A stretch of 27,130 bases of DNA from UBA2289 sp041677365 (GCA_041677365.1 JBAYQC010000004.1:1-27130), one strand, 5' to 3'. Counted from the stretch's first letter, positions 1-8,180 are shown. Numbers and translations are program-made. Notes: a model not told the origin generated them from the sequence alone.

Positions 1-1
1 T

Positions 2-331
2 ATCAGAAACTCGATTAATCCACCTAGAGTTTTTCGGATTGATGATATCTTAGCGCCAGGAAACGGCATTAGAGATACTGAATATAAAATCGTTAATGCT
101 ATTGATCAGTATCACAATGAAGGCCGACCCACTCAAAACACTAAGGCTCAAGCGATTAATTGTATCTTCCATGAAACTAACCTCTTTATTGAAGAAAACA
201 AACGTTTAATAAAAGTTCCGTTTTTTAAACAGGAACATCAAGTTTTGTTATGCCCTAAAAAAGAAGGTTTTGTAGTAGAAAATATTGAAAATGCAAAAAA
301 AGTCTCAATTATCCCAGAAAAGAGTGAATAA
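2..331 (+). CDS. 3' end of an unrecognised protein (partial, truncated by window start)
   Basis: An open frame enters from the left edge and runs 109 codons to TAA at 329-331. I do not recognise the family. The visible part starts IRNSINPPRVFRIDDI and ends in a lysine-rich tail (IIPEKSE). It is mixed charged/hydrophobic, with no membrane segment. The stop lies 2 bases before the ATG of the SIS-domain gene, so it is the upstream member of the same operon and is probably involved in the same sugar or amino-sugar pathway. That role is inferred from position only. Confidence 0.6.
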   Translation: MRNSINPPRVFRIDDILAPGNGIRDTEYKIVNAIDQYHNEGRPTQNTKAQAINCIFHETNLFIEENKRLIKVPFFKQEHQVLLCPKKEGFVVENIENAKKVSIIPEKSE

Positions 332-333
332 AA

Positions 334-1365
334 ATGATAACCCATATGGAAAAAGAAATTTTCCAACAAAAATCATGTTTGGAAAATGCTTATAAAATAA
401 ATTTGCCGGTATTAGAAGATATAGCGGCGTATTTAAAACGCAATAAGATTAAATCGGTTATTTTCGCAGCCAGAGGTTCTTCTGACAATAGCGGGGTATT
501 GTTTAAATACCTATTTGAAACGATTTGTAAAATTCCCGTTTCCTTTGCGGCACCGAGTGTAATAACCCTTTATAACAGTAAGATTGACTATAGTTCTTCC
601 TTGGTGATTGGTGTAAGTCAAAGCGGTCAGGCCGCTGATGTTTTAGCGATAATCGAAGAAGCAAATAACCAAAAAGCAATGACGATTACGATAACGAACT
701 ACCCTGATTCACCGCTTGCTAAAGCCGGTACTTATCACTTATTTTTAGATACAGGTGAAGAAAAATCAGTTGCCGCAACAAAAACCTTTATGACCCAAAT
801 GTACTTACTCAGTCAATTGGTTGGCTATATCGGCGAAAACGAAGAATTAATTACAGATTTAAAAAACTTACCAGATAAGTTAGAGTTCTCTGATTCTGTT
901 TTAGAAAAAATAAAGACAGAAGCTAAAAAATATAAAGAAGTTAATTCAGCCTTTATATTAGGTAGAGGCTATCAATATGCTATTGCTAAAGAATTTGCAT
1001 TAAAGATGCAAGAAACAACCTATATTCAAGCACTTTCTTATTCAATAGCTGACTTTTATCACGGTCCTTTCGCAATGATATCTAAAGATTCCTTTGCGAT
1101 AGTTTTAGTCCCTGAAGATGAAACTTATGAAGATGGTTTGAAGATGTTAGAGGCACTAAAAAATGCTGATTCTCAAGTTTTAGCCGTTACTACTGATGAA
1201 AATCTTGATGTAAAAGAAAAAATTGTAATCCCTAGTATTTCTAAATATCAAGCGCCATTTATCAATATCTTTGTCGGTCAATATTTTTGTTTAAACTTAG
1301 CCCTGACTAAGGGATTAAATCCTGATGAACCAAGGGGTTTAAAGAAAGTAACAGTAACTAGGTAA
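334..1365 (+). CDS. SIS-domain sugar-phosphate isomerase/deaminase (GlmS C-terminal/AgaS-like)
   Basis: The 343-residue product consists of two SIS domains, like the isomerase half of GlmS without the glutaminase half. Visible motifs are AARGSSDNSG (about 45-54), the phosphosugar loop SQSGQAAD (95-102), EKSVAATKTF (143-152), HGPFAMI in the second SIS domain, and the C-terminal NPDEPRGLKKVTVT typical of GlmS/AgaS-like proteins. The lack of an N-terminal Cys glutaminase domain suggests deamination or isomerisation of an amino-sugar phosphate, or another ketose/aldose-phosphate reaction, rather than glucosamine synthesis. It is cytosolic. An in-frame ATG at 346 is an alternative start; neither has a clear Shine-Dalgarno, consistent with translational coupling to the upstream gene ending 2 bases earlier. 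The AGE epimerase gene follows after 3 bases. The exact substrate cannot be read from sequence. Confidence 0.88.
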   Translation: MITHMEKEIFQQKSCLENAYKINLPVLEDIAAYLKRNKIKSVIFAARGSSDNSGVLFKYLFETICKIPVSFAAPSVITLYNSKIDYSSSLVIGVSQSGQAADVLAIIEEANNQKAMTITITNYPDSPLAKAGTYHLFLDTGEEKSVAATKTFMTQMYLLSQLVGYIGENEELITDLKNLPDKLEFSDSVLEKIKTEAKKYKEVNSAFILGRGYQYAIAKEFALKMQETTYIQALSYSIADFYHGPFAMISKDSFAIVLVPEDETYEDGLKMLEALKNADSQVLAVTTDENLDVKEKIVIPSISKYQAPFINIFVGQYFCLNLALTKGLNPDEPRGLKKVTVTR

Positions 1366-1368
1366 ACG

Positions 1369-2553
1369 ATGGAAAAAGTAAAAATCTTAAAAAATCATCA
1401 TGACTTTTATTTAAAAGAACTTAAGAATGTTCTTAACTTTTGGTATGAGTATGGCTATGATAAAATTAACGGTGGTTTCTACACTTATTTAGATCAAGAA
1501 GGAAAAGTTTATTGTGAAGATAAGTCCATCTGGGCTCAAGGACGCGCAGTCTATATTTTCGCTGAAGCTTACCGTTTAATTGAACCCAATAAACAATGGT
1601 TAGAAGTTGCTGAAGCTACATTTTCATTTATGCAAAACCATGCATTTTTAAATCAAGATAAAATGTATTTCAGAATAACTAAAGACGGAAGACCTTTACA
1701 ACATCGGAGGTATTGGTTTTCTGAAGCGTTCTATATTATGGCTGCCTTAGCACTTTTTCAAGCAACAAATTTAGATAAGTATCTTTTGGAAGCTAGAAGG
1801 ATTTTTAAAGTAATCAGCGATAAGTATTTAGGAATAAAAGAAATGGAACCAAAGTTTAATCCTAAGAATTATCACTTACAGGATTTATCAAGTTCGATGA
1901 TTTTTTATAGTATTGCCCAAATGCTTAAGAATATCGATACTGTAAATAAAGAAGCTTACGAACAAGTTTTAAAACTTGCACGTGGTAACATTCTTGAAAA
2001 ACACTATCAACCAAAGGTTAAAGCGCTGCTTGAGAATGTTACAAAAACTGGAGAAATTGAAGATAGTCCTAAGGGGAGATTAATAAACCCAGGGCATAGT
2101 TTAGAATGTGCTTGGTTTTTGTTAGAAGAACAAAACTTAAGTGAAGAAGACTTAAAAAAAGTTATTAATATTGCCCTATGGTCGATGGATAAAGGTTGGG
2201 ATGAATTAGCGGGAGGAATAAAATATTTTGTCGATGCATTCGACAAGCCTCTTGAACAATTAGAAGCCGATTTAAAACTTTGGTGGCCACATTCCGAAGC
2301 TTTAATTGTATTCCTAAAACTATACTTAACTACAAAAACTGATTCTTATTTTGAAATTTATCAAAAAGTTTTTGAGTTTACTAAAACCCATTTTATCATT
2401 GATGATAAGGAATGGATTGGCTATTTAAGGTATGACAATACACCACTTTCTCTCATAAAAGGAAATCTATTCAAAGGCCCTTTCCATATTCCGAGAATGT
2501 TGATGTTAAATTATTTAGAAATTGATAATTATTTAAAAAATTTAGATACATAA
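1369..2553 (+). CDS. AGE-family sugar 2-epimerase/isomerase (N-acylglucosamine 2-epimerase-like)
   Basis: The 394-residue product matches the (alpha/alpha)6-barrel AGE family, usually about 390-420 residues, so it looks full length. Family landmarks are WFSEAFYIMA (116-125), NPGHSLECAWFLLEE (240-254) with the conserved His243, KLWWPHSEAL (303-312) and GPFHIPRML (370-378) with the second conserved His373. Members epimerise or isomerise free sugars at C2: N-acylglucosamine/N-acylmannosamine, glucose/mannose/fructose, or cellobiose. The mix of WWPHSE and GPFH does not let me choose between these. It starts 3 bases after the SIS gene stop and is the last gene before a strong terminator, so the two enzymes probably act in one cytosolic amino-sugar or mannose route. 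Confidence 0.88.
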   Translation: MEKVKILKNHHDFYLKELKNVLNFWYEYGYDKINGGFYTYLDQEGKVYCEDKSIWAQGRAVYIFAEAYRLIEPNKQWLEVAEATFSFMQNHAFLNQDKMYFRITKDGRPLQHRRYWFSEAFYIMAALALFQATNLDKYLLEARRIFKVISDKYLGIKEMEPKFNPKNYHLQDLSSSMIFYSIAQMLKNIDTVNKEAYEQVLKLARGNILEKHYQPKVKALLENVTKTGEIEDSPKGRLINPGHSLECAWFLLEEQNLSEEDLKKVINIALWSMDKGWDELAGGIKYFVDAFDKPLEQLEADLKLWWPHSEALIVFLKLYLTTKTDSYFEIYQKVFEFTKTHFIIDDKEWIGYLRYDNTPLSLIKGNLFKGPFHIPRMLMLNYLEIDNYLKNLDT

Positions 2554-2577
2554 AATTTAATTCTTTCCTTTATAAAA

Positions 2578-2606
2578 CAATCCGATTTGCTTTCGGATTG
2601 TTTTTT
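2578..2606 (+). terminator. Rho-independent terminator after the epimerase gene
   Basis: A perfect 8-bp stem (CAATCCGA at 2578-2585, TCGGATTG at 2593-2600) with a 7-base loop is followed by a run of six T. Flanking A and T residues extend the stem. It closes the operon that starts left of the window. Confidence 0.93.
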
Positions 2607-2638
2607 GGTAAAATGTTAGTTAACAAGGAGAATTTTTT

Positions 2639-2923
2639 ATGGGTGATGATCCAGTTTTACAAATCGGACTTTCGGTAATGATTATTTTAATGCCATTTTT
2701 AAGTATAATTTTAAGTAAGAAAAAGCTTAAATATATCTTTATTATTCCTCTAGCAAGTATGATAATTGCTTTTCCGATATTTTTGTTTTTAGTGATCCTT
2801 CAAGATTCAACTGTATATTCAAAGTATCTTTTCTATGCATCGATGATTCTTTGGACATCGGGAGGGTTTACGATGGTTTTTTCTTCGATTATTTATTTTA
2901 GAAACAAGAAACAAGAAAACTAG
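2639..2923 (+). CDS. Small three-helix membrane protein, unknown function
   Basis: The 94-residue product is strongly hydrophobic, with three predicted transmembrane segments at about residues 6-26, 33-55 and 64-88, a KKKLK cluster after the first and a charged KKQEN tail. An AAGGAG box at 2625-2630 sits 8 bases before the ATG and supports this start. A possible promoter overlaps the preceding terminator (TTGCTT 2587-2592, 16 bases, TAAAAT 2609-2614). I recognise no family. The MFS permease gene follows after 78 bases on the same strand, so co-transcription is possible but not shown. Confidence 0.72.
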   Translation: MGDDPVLQIGLSVMIILMPFLSIILSKKKLKYIFIIPLASMIIAFPIFLFLVILQDSTVYSKYLFYASMILWTSGGFTMVFSSIIYFRNKKQEN

Positions 2924-3001
2924 TATACAATTTTTGCGAAAATATTAGTTATGGCATTAAAACAAGTTTATATAAATTAATTGATAAAACAGGAGATAGA
3001 T

Positions 3002-4177
3002 GTGAAAAAGAAAGCCTTATTTTTACTGATAATTATCTATTTAGCATTTGTTGCATTGGGACTTCCCGATGCAATTTTAGGTTCGGGCTGGAATTTAATC
3101 AGAGAAGATTTAAATCTTTCTTTAGGAACCTTAGGAATAATGTCATCGATGGTATGCGCTTTTTCAATCATCGCTACTTATAACTCTCCACGACTTCTCA
3201 AACTCTTAGAAACTAAAGTAATTACAATTATCAGTATCACTTTAACCGGTTTGGCTTTGGTTTCAATTGCTTTCGTTAAAGAGTTTTATCAAATGGTAAT
3301 CTTAGCTATTCCTTTAGGTATTGGTGCTGGAGCGATTGATGTATCGCTTAATAATTACTTAACCAAGCACTACAAAGCGCACCATATGAACTATCTACAC
3401 TCATTTTATGGTTTAGGAGTTACTCTAGGACCTTCAGTTATGGCTTACACCCTCACGAGCAATTCCTGGAGATCGGCCTATTTAATCGTTGGCGGAATAA
3501 TATTAGTAATTGCTCTATTTGTACTTTCGTCATTTTTGCTTTGGGATAAAGAAGATAAGACCATAAGAGAAGAAGAACATCTGCATATTAATTTAAAAAC
3601 GATGTTTTCCAATCCTAAATCACTTCAAAGCATTATGATCTTTTTATTATATGTTCATATCGAATCTTTAATGGGAGTTTGGATAGCGAGTTATTTCTTT
3701 ATTGTAAAGAGTGTTTCCTATTCAACAGCAGCGCTTTTTACTACAGCGTACTTCTTAAGTTTTACTTTAGGTAGAATCTTTAGTGGGATATTATCGCACC
3801 GGATCAATCCTAAGCACTTAGTCTTCACGGGCGAGATAATCATGGTTATAGGCGCAATCTTATTAGTTTTAAATATTATTGATAATCTTTACGTTCAGTT
3901 TGGTTTAGTGGTTATAATTGGTCTTGGCTGTGCCCCGATTTTCCCGAATATGATGTATCTAAATAATGAAGTTTTCGAACGCAATCAAATCTCTAAAATG
4001 ATTAGCTTGCAGATGGCAATCGGTTATATCGGAGTTGGATTACTTACACCTTTAGCTGGACTTGTGTTTGATAAAACTACGATTAAGATATTTCCAATAT
4101 TTGTGCTTGCGGTAAGTGTTATGTTGTTAATACTTACATTTAGTTATCTGTTTAAGGTTAAAGAGAATAACTTATAA
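3002..4177 (+). CDS. Major facilitator superfamily permease, sugar-type
   Basis: A 12-helix MFS transporter of 391 residues. The N terminus contains YLAFVALGLPDAILGSGW, a pattern common in MFS sugar permeases of Mollicutes and Firmicutes. Later segments include GIGAGAIDVSLNNYLTKHY and HSFYGLGVTLGPS, typical of fucose-permease/YfkF-like members. I place the start at GTG 3002 because AGGAGA (2991-2996) lies 5 bases upstream. An in-frame TTG at 2981 adds seven polar residues and has no ribosome binding site. The alpha-glucosidase gene starts 58 bases downstream, so the permease may import the glucoside that enzyme cleaves. The substrate is inference only. Confidence 0.88.
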   Translation: MKKKALFLLIIIYLAFVALGLPDAILGSGWNLIREDLNLSLGTLGIMSSMVCAFSIIATYNSPRLLKLLETKVITIISITLTGLALVSIAFVKEFYQMVILAIPLGIGAGAIDVSLNNYLTKHYKAHHMNYLHSFYGLGVTLGPSVMAYTLTSNSWRSAYLIVGGIILVIALFVLSSFLLWDKEDKTIREEEHLHINLKTMFSNPKSLQSIMIFLLYVHIESLMGVWIASYFFIVKSVSYSTAALFTTAYFLSFTLGRIFSGILSHRINPKHLVFTGEIIMVIGAILLVLNIIDNLYVQFGLVVIIGLGCAPIFPNMMYLNNEVFERNQISKMISLQMAIGYIGVGLLTPLAGLVFDKTTIKIFPIFVLAVSVMLLILTFSYLFKVKENNL

Positions 4178-4235
4178 AGAATCGTTAAGAAAAAATTATA
4201 AAATATTGATTTTTAAGAAGAAGGAGAATATTTTT

Positions 4236-5846
4236 ATGAATGAGTTATGGAAGGAAAGAGTAGCTTACCAAATTTATCCTCGAAGTTTTAATGACAGCAA
4301 TAACGACGGAATTGGTGATATTCCTGGTATTATTGAAAAGTTGGATTATCTAAAAGATTTAGGGGTTGGAATAATCTGGTTATCACCAGTTTACAAATCA
4401 CCTCAAAAAGACAATGGCTATGATGTGTCTGATTACTTGGATATTGATCCGCTTTTTGGGACTTTAGAAGACATGGATAATCTGATAAAAGCAGCGGGAA
4501 AACGCGATATAAAAATTATTATGGATTTAGTCTTGAATCATACTTCAGACCAACATATTTGGTTTCAAAAGAGTAGAGAAGGAATTGAACCATATAAGGA
4601 TTACTATATTTGGAAAGATCCTAAAAACGGTAGTTATCCTAATAATTGGGATTCGATTTTCACTGGACCAGCTTGGAAATATGATGAGTTAAGAAAACAA
4701 TATTACCTTCATCTTTTTGCTGAAGAACAACCAGATTTAAACTTCCATAACCCTAAAGTAATCGAAGAAATCAAAAACATCATGCGTTTTTGGCTTGAGC
4801 GAGGGATCTATGGGTTTAGATGTGATGCAGTTAATGTGATCTATAAGAGTTCATTCAAAGATAGCGTAACTAAGTCAGTTAGAAAGGGTAGAGAATATTA
4901 TTTATCTCAACCGGGAAATCATCTAATATTAAAAGAGCTCAAAAAAGATGTGCTCGATAACTACGATTGTTTTACTGTCGGTGAAGCTGGGCATGTTGAT
5001 AAAGAAACAGCTCATCTGTTTTGTGATAAAAAAAGTAAAGAACTAGATATGATCTTCACCTTTGATCATTTAGAAACTCATGAGTATTTGGTTAAATGGT
5101 TCAGAAGAAAGTTTAAACCAAAGAAGTTCTTTGAGAAACTATCTTTTTGGCAAAAAGAGTTAGAATGGAATCCAATCTTTTTTGAAAACCATGATCAGAT
5201 TCGTTCCGTTACCGATCTTGGTAATGATAAATTATATTGGCAAGAATCTTCAAAAATGTTAGCCACACTGTTATTAACCCTAAAAGGGACACCTTTTATT
5301 TATCAAGGTGAAGAAATCGGGATGACCAACGCTAATTTTAAATCATTAGCTGAAATTGAAGATATCGAATCACTAAACGGCTTTAAAATGTTAAGAAAAT
5401 GGGGACTACCGAAGTTTTTAGCAGAAAAGTTTATTCTTAAATCATCTAGGGATAATTGTAGAACTCCTTTTCAATGGAATGATGATAAATATGCAGGGTT
5501 TTCTACCACTAAACCGCCACTTAAACTTTGTGACAACTATCAAAGAATCAACGCTGAGTCTCAAATAGAAGCTAAAACTTCGATTTTAAATTTTTATAAA
5601 CAGCTGATTGGTTTGAGAAAAACAGAGGAAACTTTAGTTAAAGGTGATTTCACAGAATTGCTAATCACAAATCACCTATTTGCTTATGAAAGACAATACC
5701 AAGATAAATCTTTAATAATCATTGTTAATTCTAGTAAGAAGAAACAGAGAATTTCAATTAAGGGTGAACTGGTATTAAGCAACTATAAAAGAACTGATTT
5801 TAATGGCAATTTATCGCCATATGAGGCCGTTATACTAAGGGAATAA
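4236..5846 (+). CDS. GH13 alpha-glucosidase (oligo-1,6-glucosidase / alpha-1,4-glucosidase type)
   Basis: Glycoside hydrolase family 13, 536 residues, cytosolic (no signal peptide). The N terminus WKERVAYQIYPRSF and the SNNDGIGDIPGI loop are typical of oligo-alpha-glucosidases. Conserved regions are DLVLNHTSDQH (97-107), QPDLNFHNP (165-173), GFRCDAVN (193-200) with nucleophile Asp197, TVGEAG with acid/base Glu250, and ENHDQ with Asp320. In this family the residue after the nucleophile is often Val in alpha-1,6 enzymes and Ala/Thr in alpha-1,4 enzymes. Ala198 therefore hints at alpha-1,4 or sucrose-type substrates, which is inference. The start is ATG 4236, 9 bases after AAGGAG (4221-4226); an in-frame TTG at 4206 has no ribosome binding site. 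Trehalose-6-phosphate hydrolase is an alternative family assignment. Confidence 0.9.
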   Translation: MNELWKERVAYQIYPRSFNDSNNDGIGDIPGIIEKLDYLKDLGVGIIWLSPVYKSPQKDNGYDVSDYLDIDPLFGTLEDMDNLIKAAGKRDIKIIMDLVLNHTSDQHIWFQKSREGIEPYKDYYIWKDPKNGSYPNNWDSIFTGPAWKYDELRKQYYLHLFAEEQPDLNFHNPKVIEEIKNIMRFWLERGIYGFRCDAVNVIYKSSFKDSVTKSVRKGREYYLSQPGNHLILKELKKDVLDNYDCFTVGEAGHVDKETAHLFCDKKSKELDMIFTFDHLETHEYLVKWFRRKFKPKKFFEKLSFWQKELEWNPIFFENHDQIRSVTDLGNDKLYWQESSKMLATLLLTLKGTPFIYQGEEIGMTNANFKSLAEIEDIESLNGFKMLRKWGLPKFLAEKFILKSSRDNCRTPFQWNDDKYAGFSTTKPPLKLCDNYQRINAESQIEAKTSILNFYKQLIGLRKTEETLVKGDFTELLITNHLFAYERQYQDKSLIIIVNSSKKKQRISIKGELVLSNYKRTDFNGNLSPYEAVILRE

Positions 5847-5864
5847 TCAGCTGTTCGTAATTTC

Positions 5865-5877
5865 GGTAAGCGTTACC
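5865..5877. promoter_or_regulatory. LacI-family-type operator
   Basis: GGTAAGCGTTACC is an imperfect 13-base palindrome (GGTAA/TTACC around GCG). It resembles the operators of LacI/GalR sugar repressors and CcpA cre sites. It lies 27 bases upstream of the -35 box at 5905. No LacI-family gene is in the window. Confidence 0.5.
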
Positions 5878-5904
5878 ATATTTTATTTGATTCCGGTAAT
5901 TAAG

Positions 5905-5934
5905 TTGACATTATTTGGGTTTAAATGATATATT
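5905..5934 (+). promoter_or_regulatory. Strong sigma-A-type promoter
   Basis: A perfect TTGACA (5905-5910), an 18-base spacer and TATATT (5929-5934) preceded by TG at 5926-5927 (extended -10). It is the best-matching promoter I found in the window. Transcription would start near 5941, with only about 90 bases to the terminator T-run and no ordinary gene in between on this strand. Confidence 0.7.
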
Positions 5935-5940
5935 AATAAA

Positions 5941-6033
5941 AATGGCTAATTTTATTTACGCTATTAAAAAAATCACTTAAATTTACTTTGTAACAAAGAA
6001 AATAATAAGTGATTTAAAAGAAGATTTTTTTTT
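5941..6033 (+). ncRNA. Candidate short transcript (small RNA or leaderless 12-residue peptide)
   Basis: The unit lies between the promoter at 5905-5934 and the hairpin/T-run at 5970-6033. Its first bases hold ATG 5942 and a 12-codon frame (MANFIYAIKKIT) ending at 5980, which would be leaderless and without a ribosome binding site. Otherwise it is a structured RNA of about 93 bases. It could also be the abandoned leader of a sugar operon. No known RNA family is recognised. Confidence 0.3.
5970..6033. terminator. Bidirectional terminator between convergent units
   Basis: A long inverted repeat (AAATCACTTA 5970-5979 with TAAGTGATTT 6006-6015) encloses an inner hairpin (CTTTG/CAAAG at 5986-5990 and 5994-5998). 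Plus-strand reading gives a nine-T run at 6025-6033, and minus-strand reading gives a T run directly after the stem. It serves the plus-strand transcripts and the minus-strand membrane protein gene. Confidence 0.7.
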
Positions 6034-6114
6034 AATTTAAAATGCAAGGGCTTACAATTTTTTCTCCATTTGAGTGTAAGCGGTTGATTATTTTTGTTAA
6101 ATAGGTGTATAATG

Positions 6115-6537
6115 TTACTGGAGACTAGACTTTTTCTTTTTATTTAAGAAATATCTTGTTAAAGTTATCAAGGCTGAAGCCATTAGCAGAATAAACACTT
6201 CAAGCCCGCCGAAGTAGAAAAAGGCGTATAAAGCACCGAGAATAAGGAAAGTTGTCCAGATTGGAGTGCATCGATCAGAATGTTTTAAAATTCTAAAAAT
6301 CGCTATCCATTCAAAGATGACAATCGCCGAGCCAAAATAGACCATAAAGCTTAAGTCGTTAACGTCACTGATGAATTGTTCTAAAAGGATTCTTTCTTCG
6401 CCGCTTGTAGTTTCAATTATTGCTTCTAGGGAACCTGGCATAGCTTTATAAGCAACAATAAAGGTTACGATTATGGTGTGAATAACTACACCAAACAAGC
6501 CAATAATGAATTCAAATATAGTATTATAATTTTTCAA
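6115..6537 (-). CDS. Small four-helix membrane protein, possibly DUF4064-like
   Basis: A 140-residue membrane protein on the minus strand. A first helix is followed by a polar loop of about 30 residues (PGSLEAIIETTSGEERILLE), then three more helices and a KKKK tail. The layout resembles DUF4064-type proteins of Firmicutes and Mollicutes, but I cannot confirm this. I place the start at TTG 6537: on the minus strand AGGTG lies 7 bases before it, whereas the TTG at 6543 touches that box. It is the only full-length minus-strand gene and is convergent with the alpha-glucosidase gene. Confidence 0.68.
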   Translation of the reverse strand: MKNYNTIFEFIIGLFGVVIHTIIVTFIVAYKAMPGSLEAIIETTSGEERILLEQFISDVNDLSFMVYFGSAIVIFEWIAIFRILKHSDRCTPIWTTFLILGALYAFFYFGGLEVFILLMASALITLTRYFLNKKKKSSLQ

Positions 6538-6561
6538 CTTCAATCACCTCTATCGATATTT

Positions 6562-6570
6562 ATTATAGCA
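6562..6570 (-). promoter_or_regulatory. Extended -10 promoter for the minus-strand membrane protein
   Basis: Read on the minus strand this is TGCTATAAT, a perfect TATAAT with the TGn extension, about 25 bases before the start codon. No good -35 hexamer is visible. It is divergent from the binding-protein promoter at 6600-6629. Confidence 0.6.
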
Positions 6571-6599
6571 TAAAATCATTAGGCTTTTGTGTAGAAATT

Positions 6600-6629
6600 T
6601 TGATTTTTGTATTATTGATGTTATATAAT
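6600..6629 (+). promoter_or_regulatory. Promoter of the sugar ABC transporter operon
   Basis: TTGATT (6600-6605), an 18-base spacer and TATAAT (6624-6629). An AGGAGG ribosome binding site at 6674-6679 and the ATG at 6685 follow, leaving a leader of about 50 bases. Confidence 0.65.
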
Positions 6630-6630
6630 T

Positions 6631-6646
6631 CCTTAATTAAATAAGG
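6631..6646. promoter_or_regulatory. Near-palindrome at the transcription start, candidate operator
   Basis: CCTTAATTAAATAAGG has perfect CCTTA/TAAGG arms and lies just after the -10 box at 6624-6629, covering the likely start point. That is a usual repressor position. It differs from the GGTAAGCGTTACC site at 5865. AT-rich palindromes also arise by chance, so this is tentative. Confidence 0.35.
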
Positions 6647-6684
6647 ATTTCAAGATTATATAAAAGAAAAAATAGGAGGGAAAT

Positions 6685-8169
6685 ATGAAAAAAATTATCA
6701 CATTAGTACTAAGTATGGCTATTGTTATTACATTAGCTGCTTGTAGCGGTTCAAGTTATGATGTTTACATCTATTCTAATAAGGCCGAAACAAGCGAAAC
6801 GCTACCTATCCTTATTCAAGAATGGGAAGCAGACTATGAAGAAAGAACTGGCAAAGATATTACTGTTAAAGTAGTTGCTGGTGGAGATGACGGTGGGCAA
6901 TTATTAAGTGCTGACCTTAACTCAAAGAACAAACCTGCGGTTTTCACTACTCGTTTTAGTGAATTGGCTAATCATATTGAAGCTGGTCGTCTAGTTAATT
7001 TAGAAACTTTAACTGGAGACTTCAAAACAAAATTAGTTGATACTATCAATGACGCACACAAGTTATCAGTTGATGGTGTAGCTCAATATGGTATTCCTGA
7101 AAACGTTGAAGGTTATGGATTTATCGTTAACAAACAAGTCCTAGCTGATATTTTAGACGTTACAGATAAAGATGCTGCATTCGAAATGATGAGAACTGCA
7201 ACTTATGATGAGTTTGTTGATTTCGTTGAAGCAGTTACAGACGCTATTGGCGGAACAGACACAACTATCACAATCGATGGCGACAGCTACACAATCGATG
7301 ACGCTAATATTCCAACAGAAATGAATGGTGTATTCGCAGTTATGGGTGCTGAAAACTGGACCTATGGTAATCACGTGTTCAACGTTGTTTACAACTTAGA
7401 ACAAGATACTATGGCTAACGCTACGCTTCAAACTACAATTGAATTTGCTGGCGCTGAAGCTTATTATGACTTGTTAACTTTAAAAGTTCATAACTTAGCT
7501 TCATTAGATGGTAATCCAATTTCTGTTGGACCTACTTTCGCAGCTAACTACACTTATGATGCAGGTACAGGCTTAATCGGTTCTGGAAAAGCATTATTCT
7601 TGAAACAAGGTAACTGGGCATACGGTGGTATCGCAGCTACTGAAGGTGTTGAAGAAGCTTACTTAGCAGAATTAGCATTCTTACCAGTAAAGATCGACTT
7701 AGATAAAGTTGACTATACTAAGGCTCGTTTTGACAATGCTGCTGAAGCTGCATTTATGAATGAATCAATTCCTGTATTCGTTCCCAACTACTATGCATTA
7801 AACGCACAAGTAAGTGAAGAAGAATTAGAATTAGGTATGGATTTCTTATTGTACTTAAATACCAGTGCAAACGGTGTTGAAACTCAAGTTGAAACATTTA
7901 GCTTTATTCCTTATTATGGAACTGAAGCTGCAGATGGTACAGAATATGTAATTGAAAACTCATTAGGTACTTCTATTGTTGAATATATGGCAATGGACGC
8001 AGTCTATGGTGCACCATTTGATGGTACTCCATCTGGATGGATGAGTGACGATTTAGCAAACTATGTAAAAGAAGAATTCATGTCAGTAAGTCCTTGGGGA
8101 TCTTACCAAGACTTCATTACAAAAGTAATTGAACCAGCAACACAAGATTTCGAAGACGCAAGAGACTAA
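6685..8169 (+). CDS. Sugar ABC transporter substrate-binding lipoprotein
   Basis: Extracellular solute-binding protein of 494 residues, the sugar receptor of an ABC importer. The N terminus is a lipoprotein signal: MKK, a hydrophobic stretch, then the lipobox LAAC with Cys20, so the mature protein is lipid-anchored outside the membrane. The mature part has the family 1 (MalE-like) pattern: YIYSNKAETSETLPILIQEW at the start, an ENVEGYGFIVNK segment near 138-149, and a GKALFLKQGNWAYGG segment in the C-terminal lobe. An AGGAGG box lies 5 bases before the ATG. A terminator-like hairpin separates it from the two permease genes, a common way of making more receptor than channel. Given the downstream GH32, amylosucrase-like and fructokinase genes, sucrose or a fructo- or gluco-oligosaccharide is the likely ligand (inference). 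Confidence 0.92.
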   Translation: MKKIITLVLSMAIVITLAACSGSSYDVYIYSNKAETSETLPILIQEWEADYEERTGKDITVKVVAGGDDGGQLLSADLNSKNKPAVFTTRFSELANHIEAGRLVNLETLTGDFKTKLVDTINDAHKLSVDGVAQYGIPENVEGYGFIVNKQVLADILDVTDKDAAFEMMRTATYDEFVDFVEAVTDAIGGTDTTITIDGDSYTIDDANIPTEMNGVFAVMGAENWTYGNHVFNVVYNLEQDTMANATLQTTIEFAGAEAYYDLLTLKVHNLASLDGNPISVGPTFAANYTYDAGTGLIGSGKALFLKQGNWAYGGIAATEGVEEAYLAELAFLPVKIDLDKVDYTKARFDNAAEAAFMNESIPVFVPNYYALNAQVSEEELELGMDFLLYLNTSANGVETQVETFSFIPYYGTEAADGTEYVIENSLGTSIVEYMAMDAVYGAPFDGTPSGWMSDDLANYVKEEFMSVSPWGSYQDFITKVIEPATQDFEDARD

Positions 8170-8180
8170 TTTAAAGGGTT

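Noticed and set aside
2981..3001. Upstream TTG start for the MFS permease
   Set aside because: AGGAGA at 2991-2996 lies inside this extension and is correctly spaced for GTG 3002. The extra residues are polar and precede the first helix.
4206..4235. Upstream TTG start for the alpha-glucosidase
   Set aside because: AAGGAG at 4221-4226 serves ATG 4236. Family members begin shortly before the WKERVAYQIYPRSF segment.
6050..6081. Second hairpin (GCTTACA/TGTAAGC) after the bidirectional terminator
   Set aside because: The 18-base loop and lack of a following T run make it a weak candidate; kept out of the feature list.
7153..7374. Minus-strand 73-codon frame inside the binding-protein gene
   Set aside because: It is antisense to a clear coding sequence, has a cysteine-rich implausible composition and no ribosome binding site.
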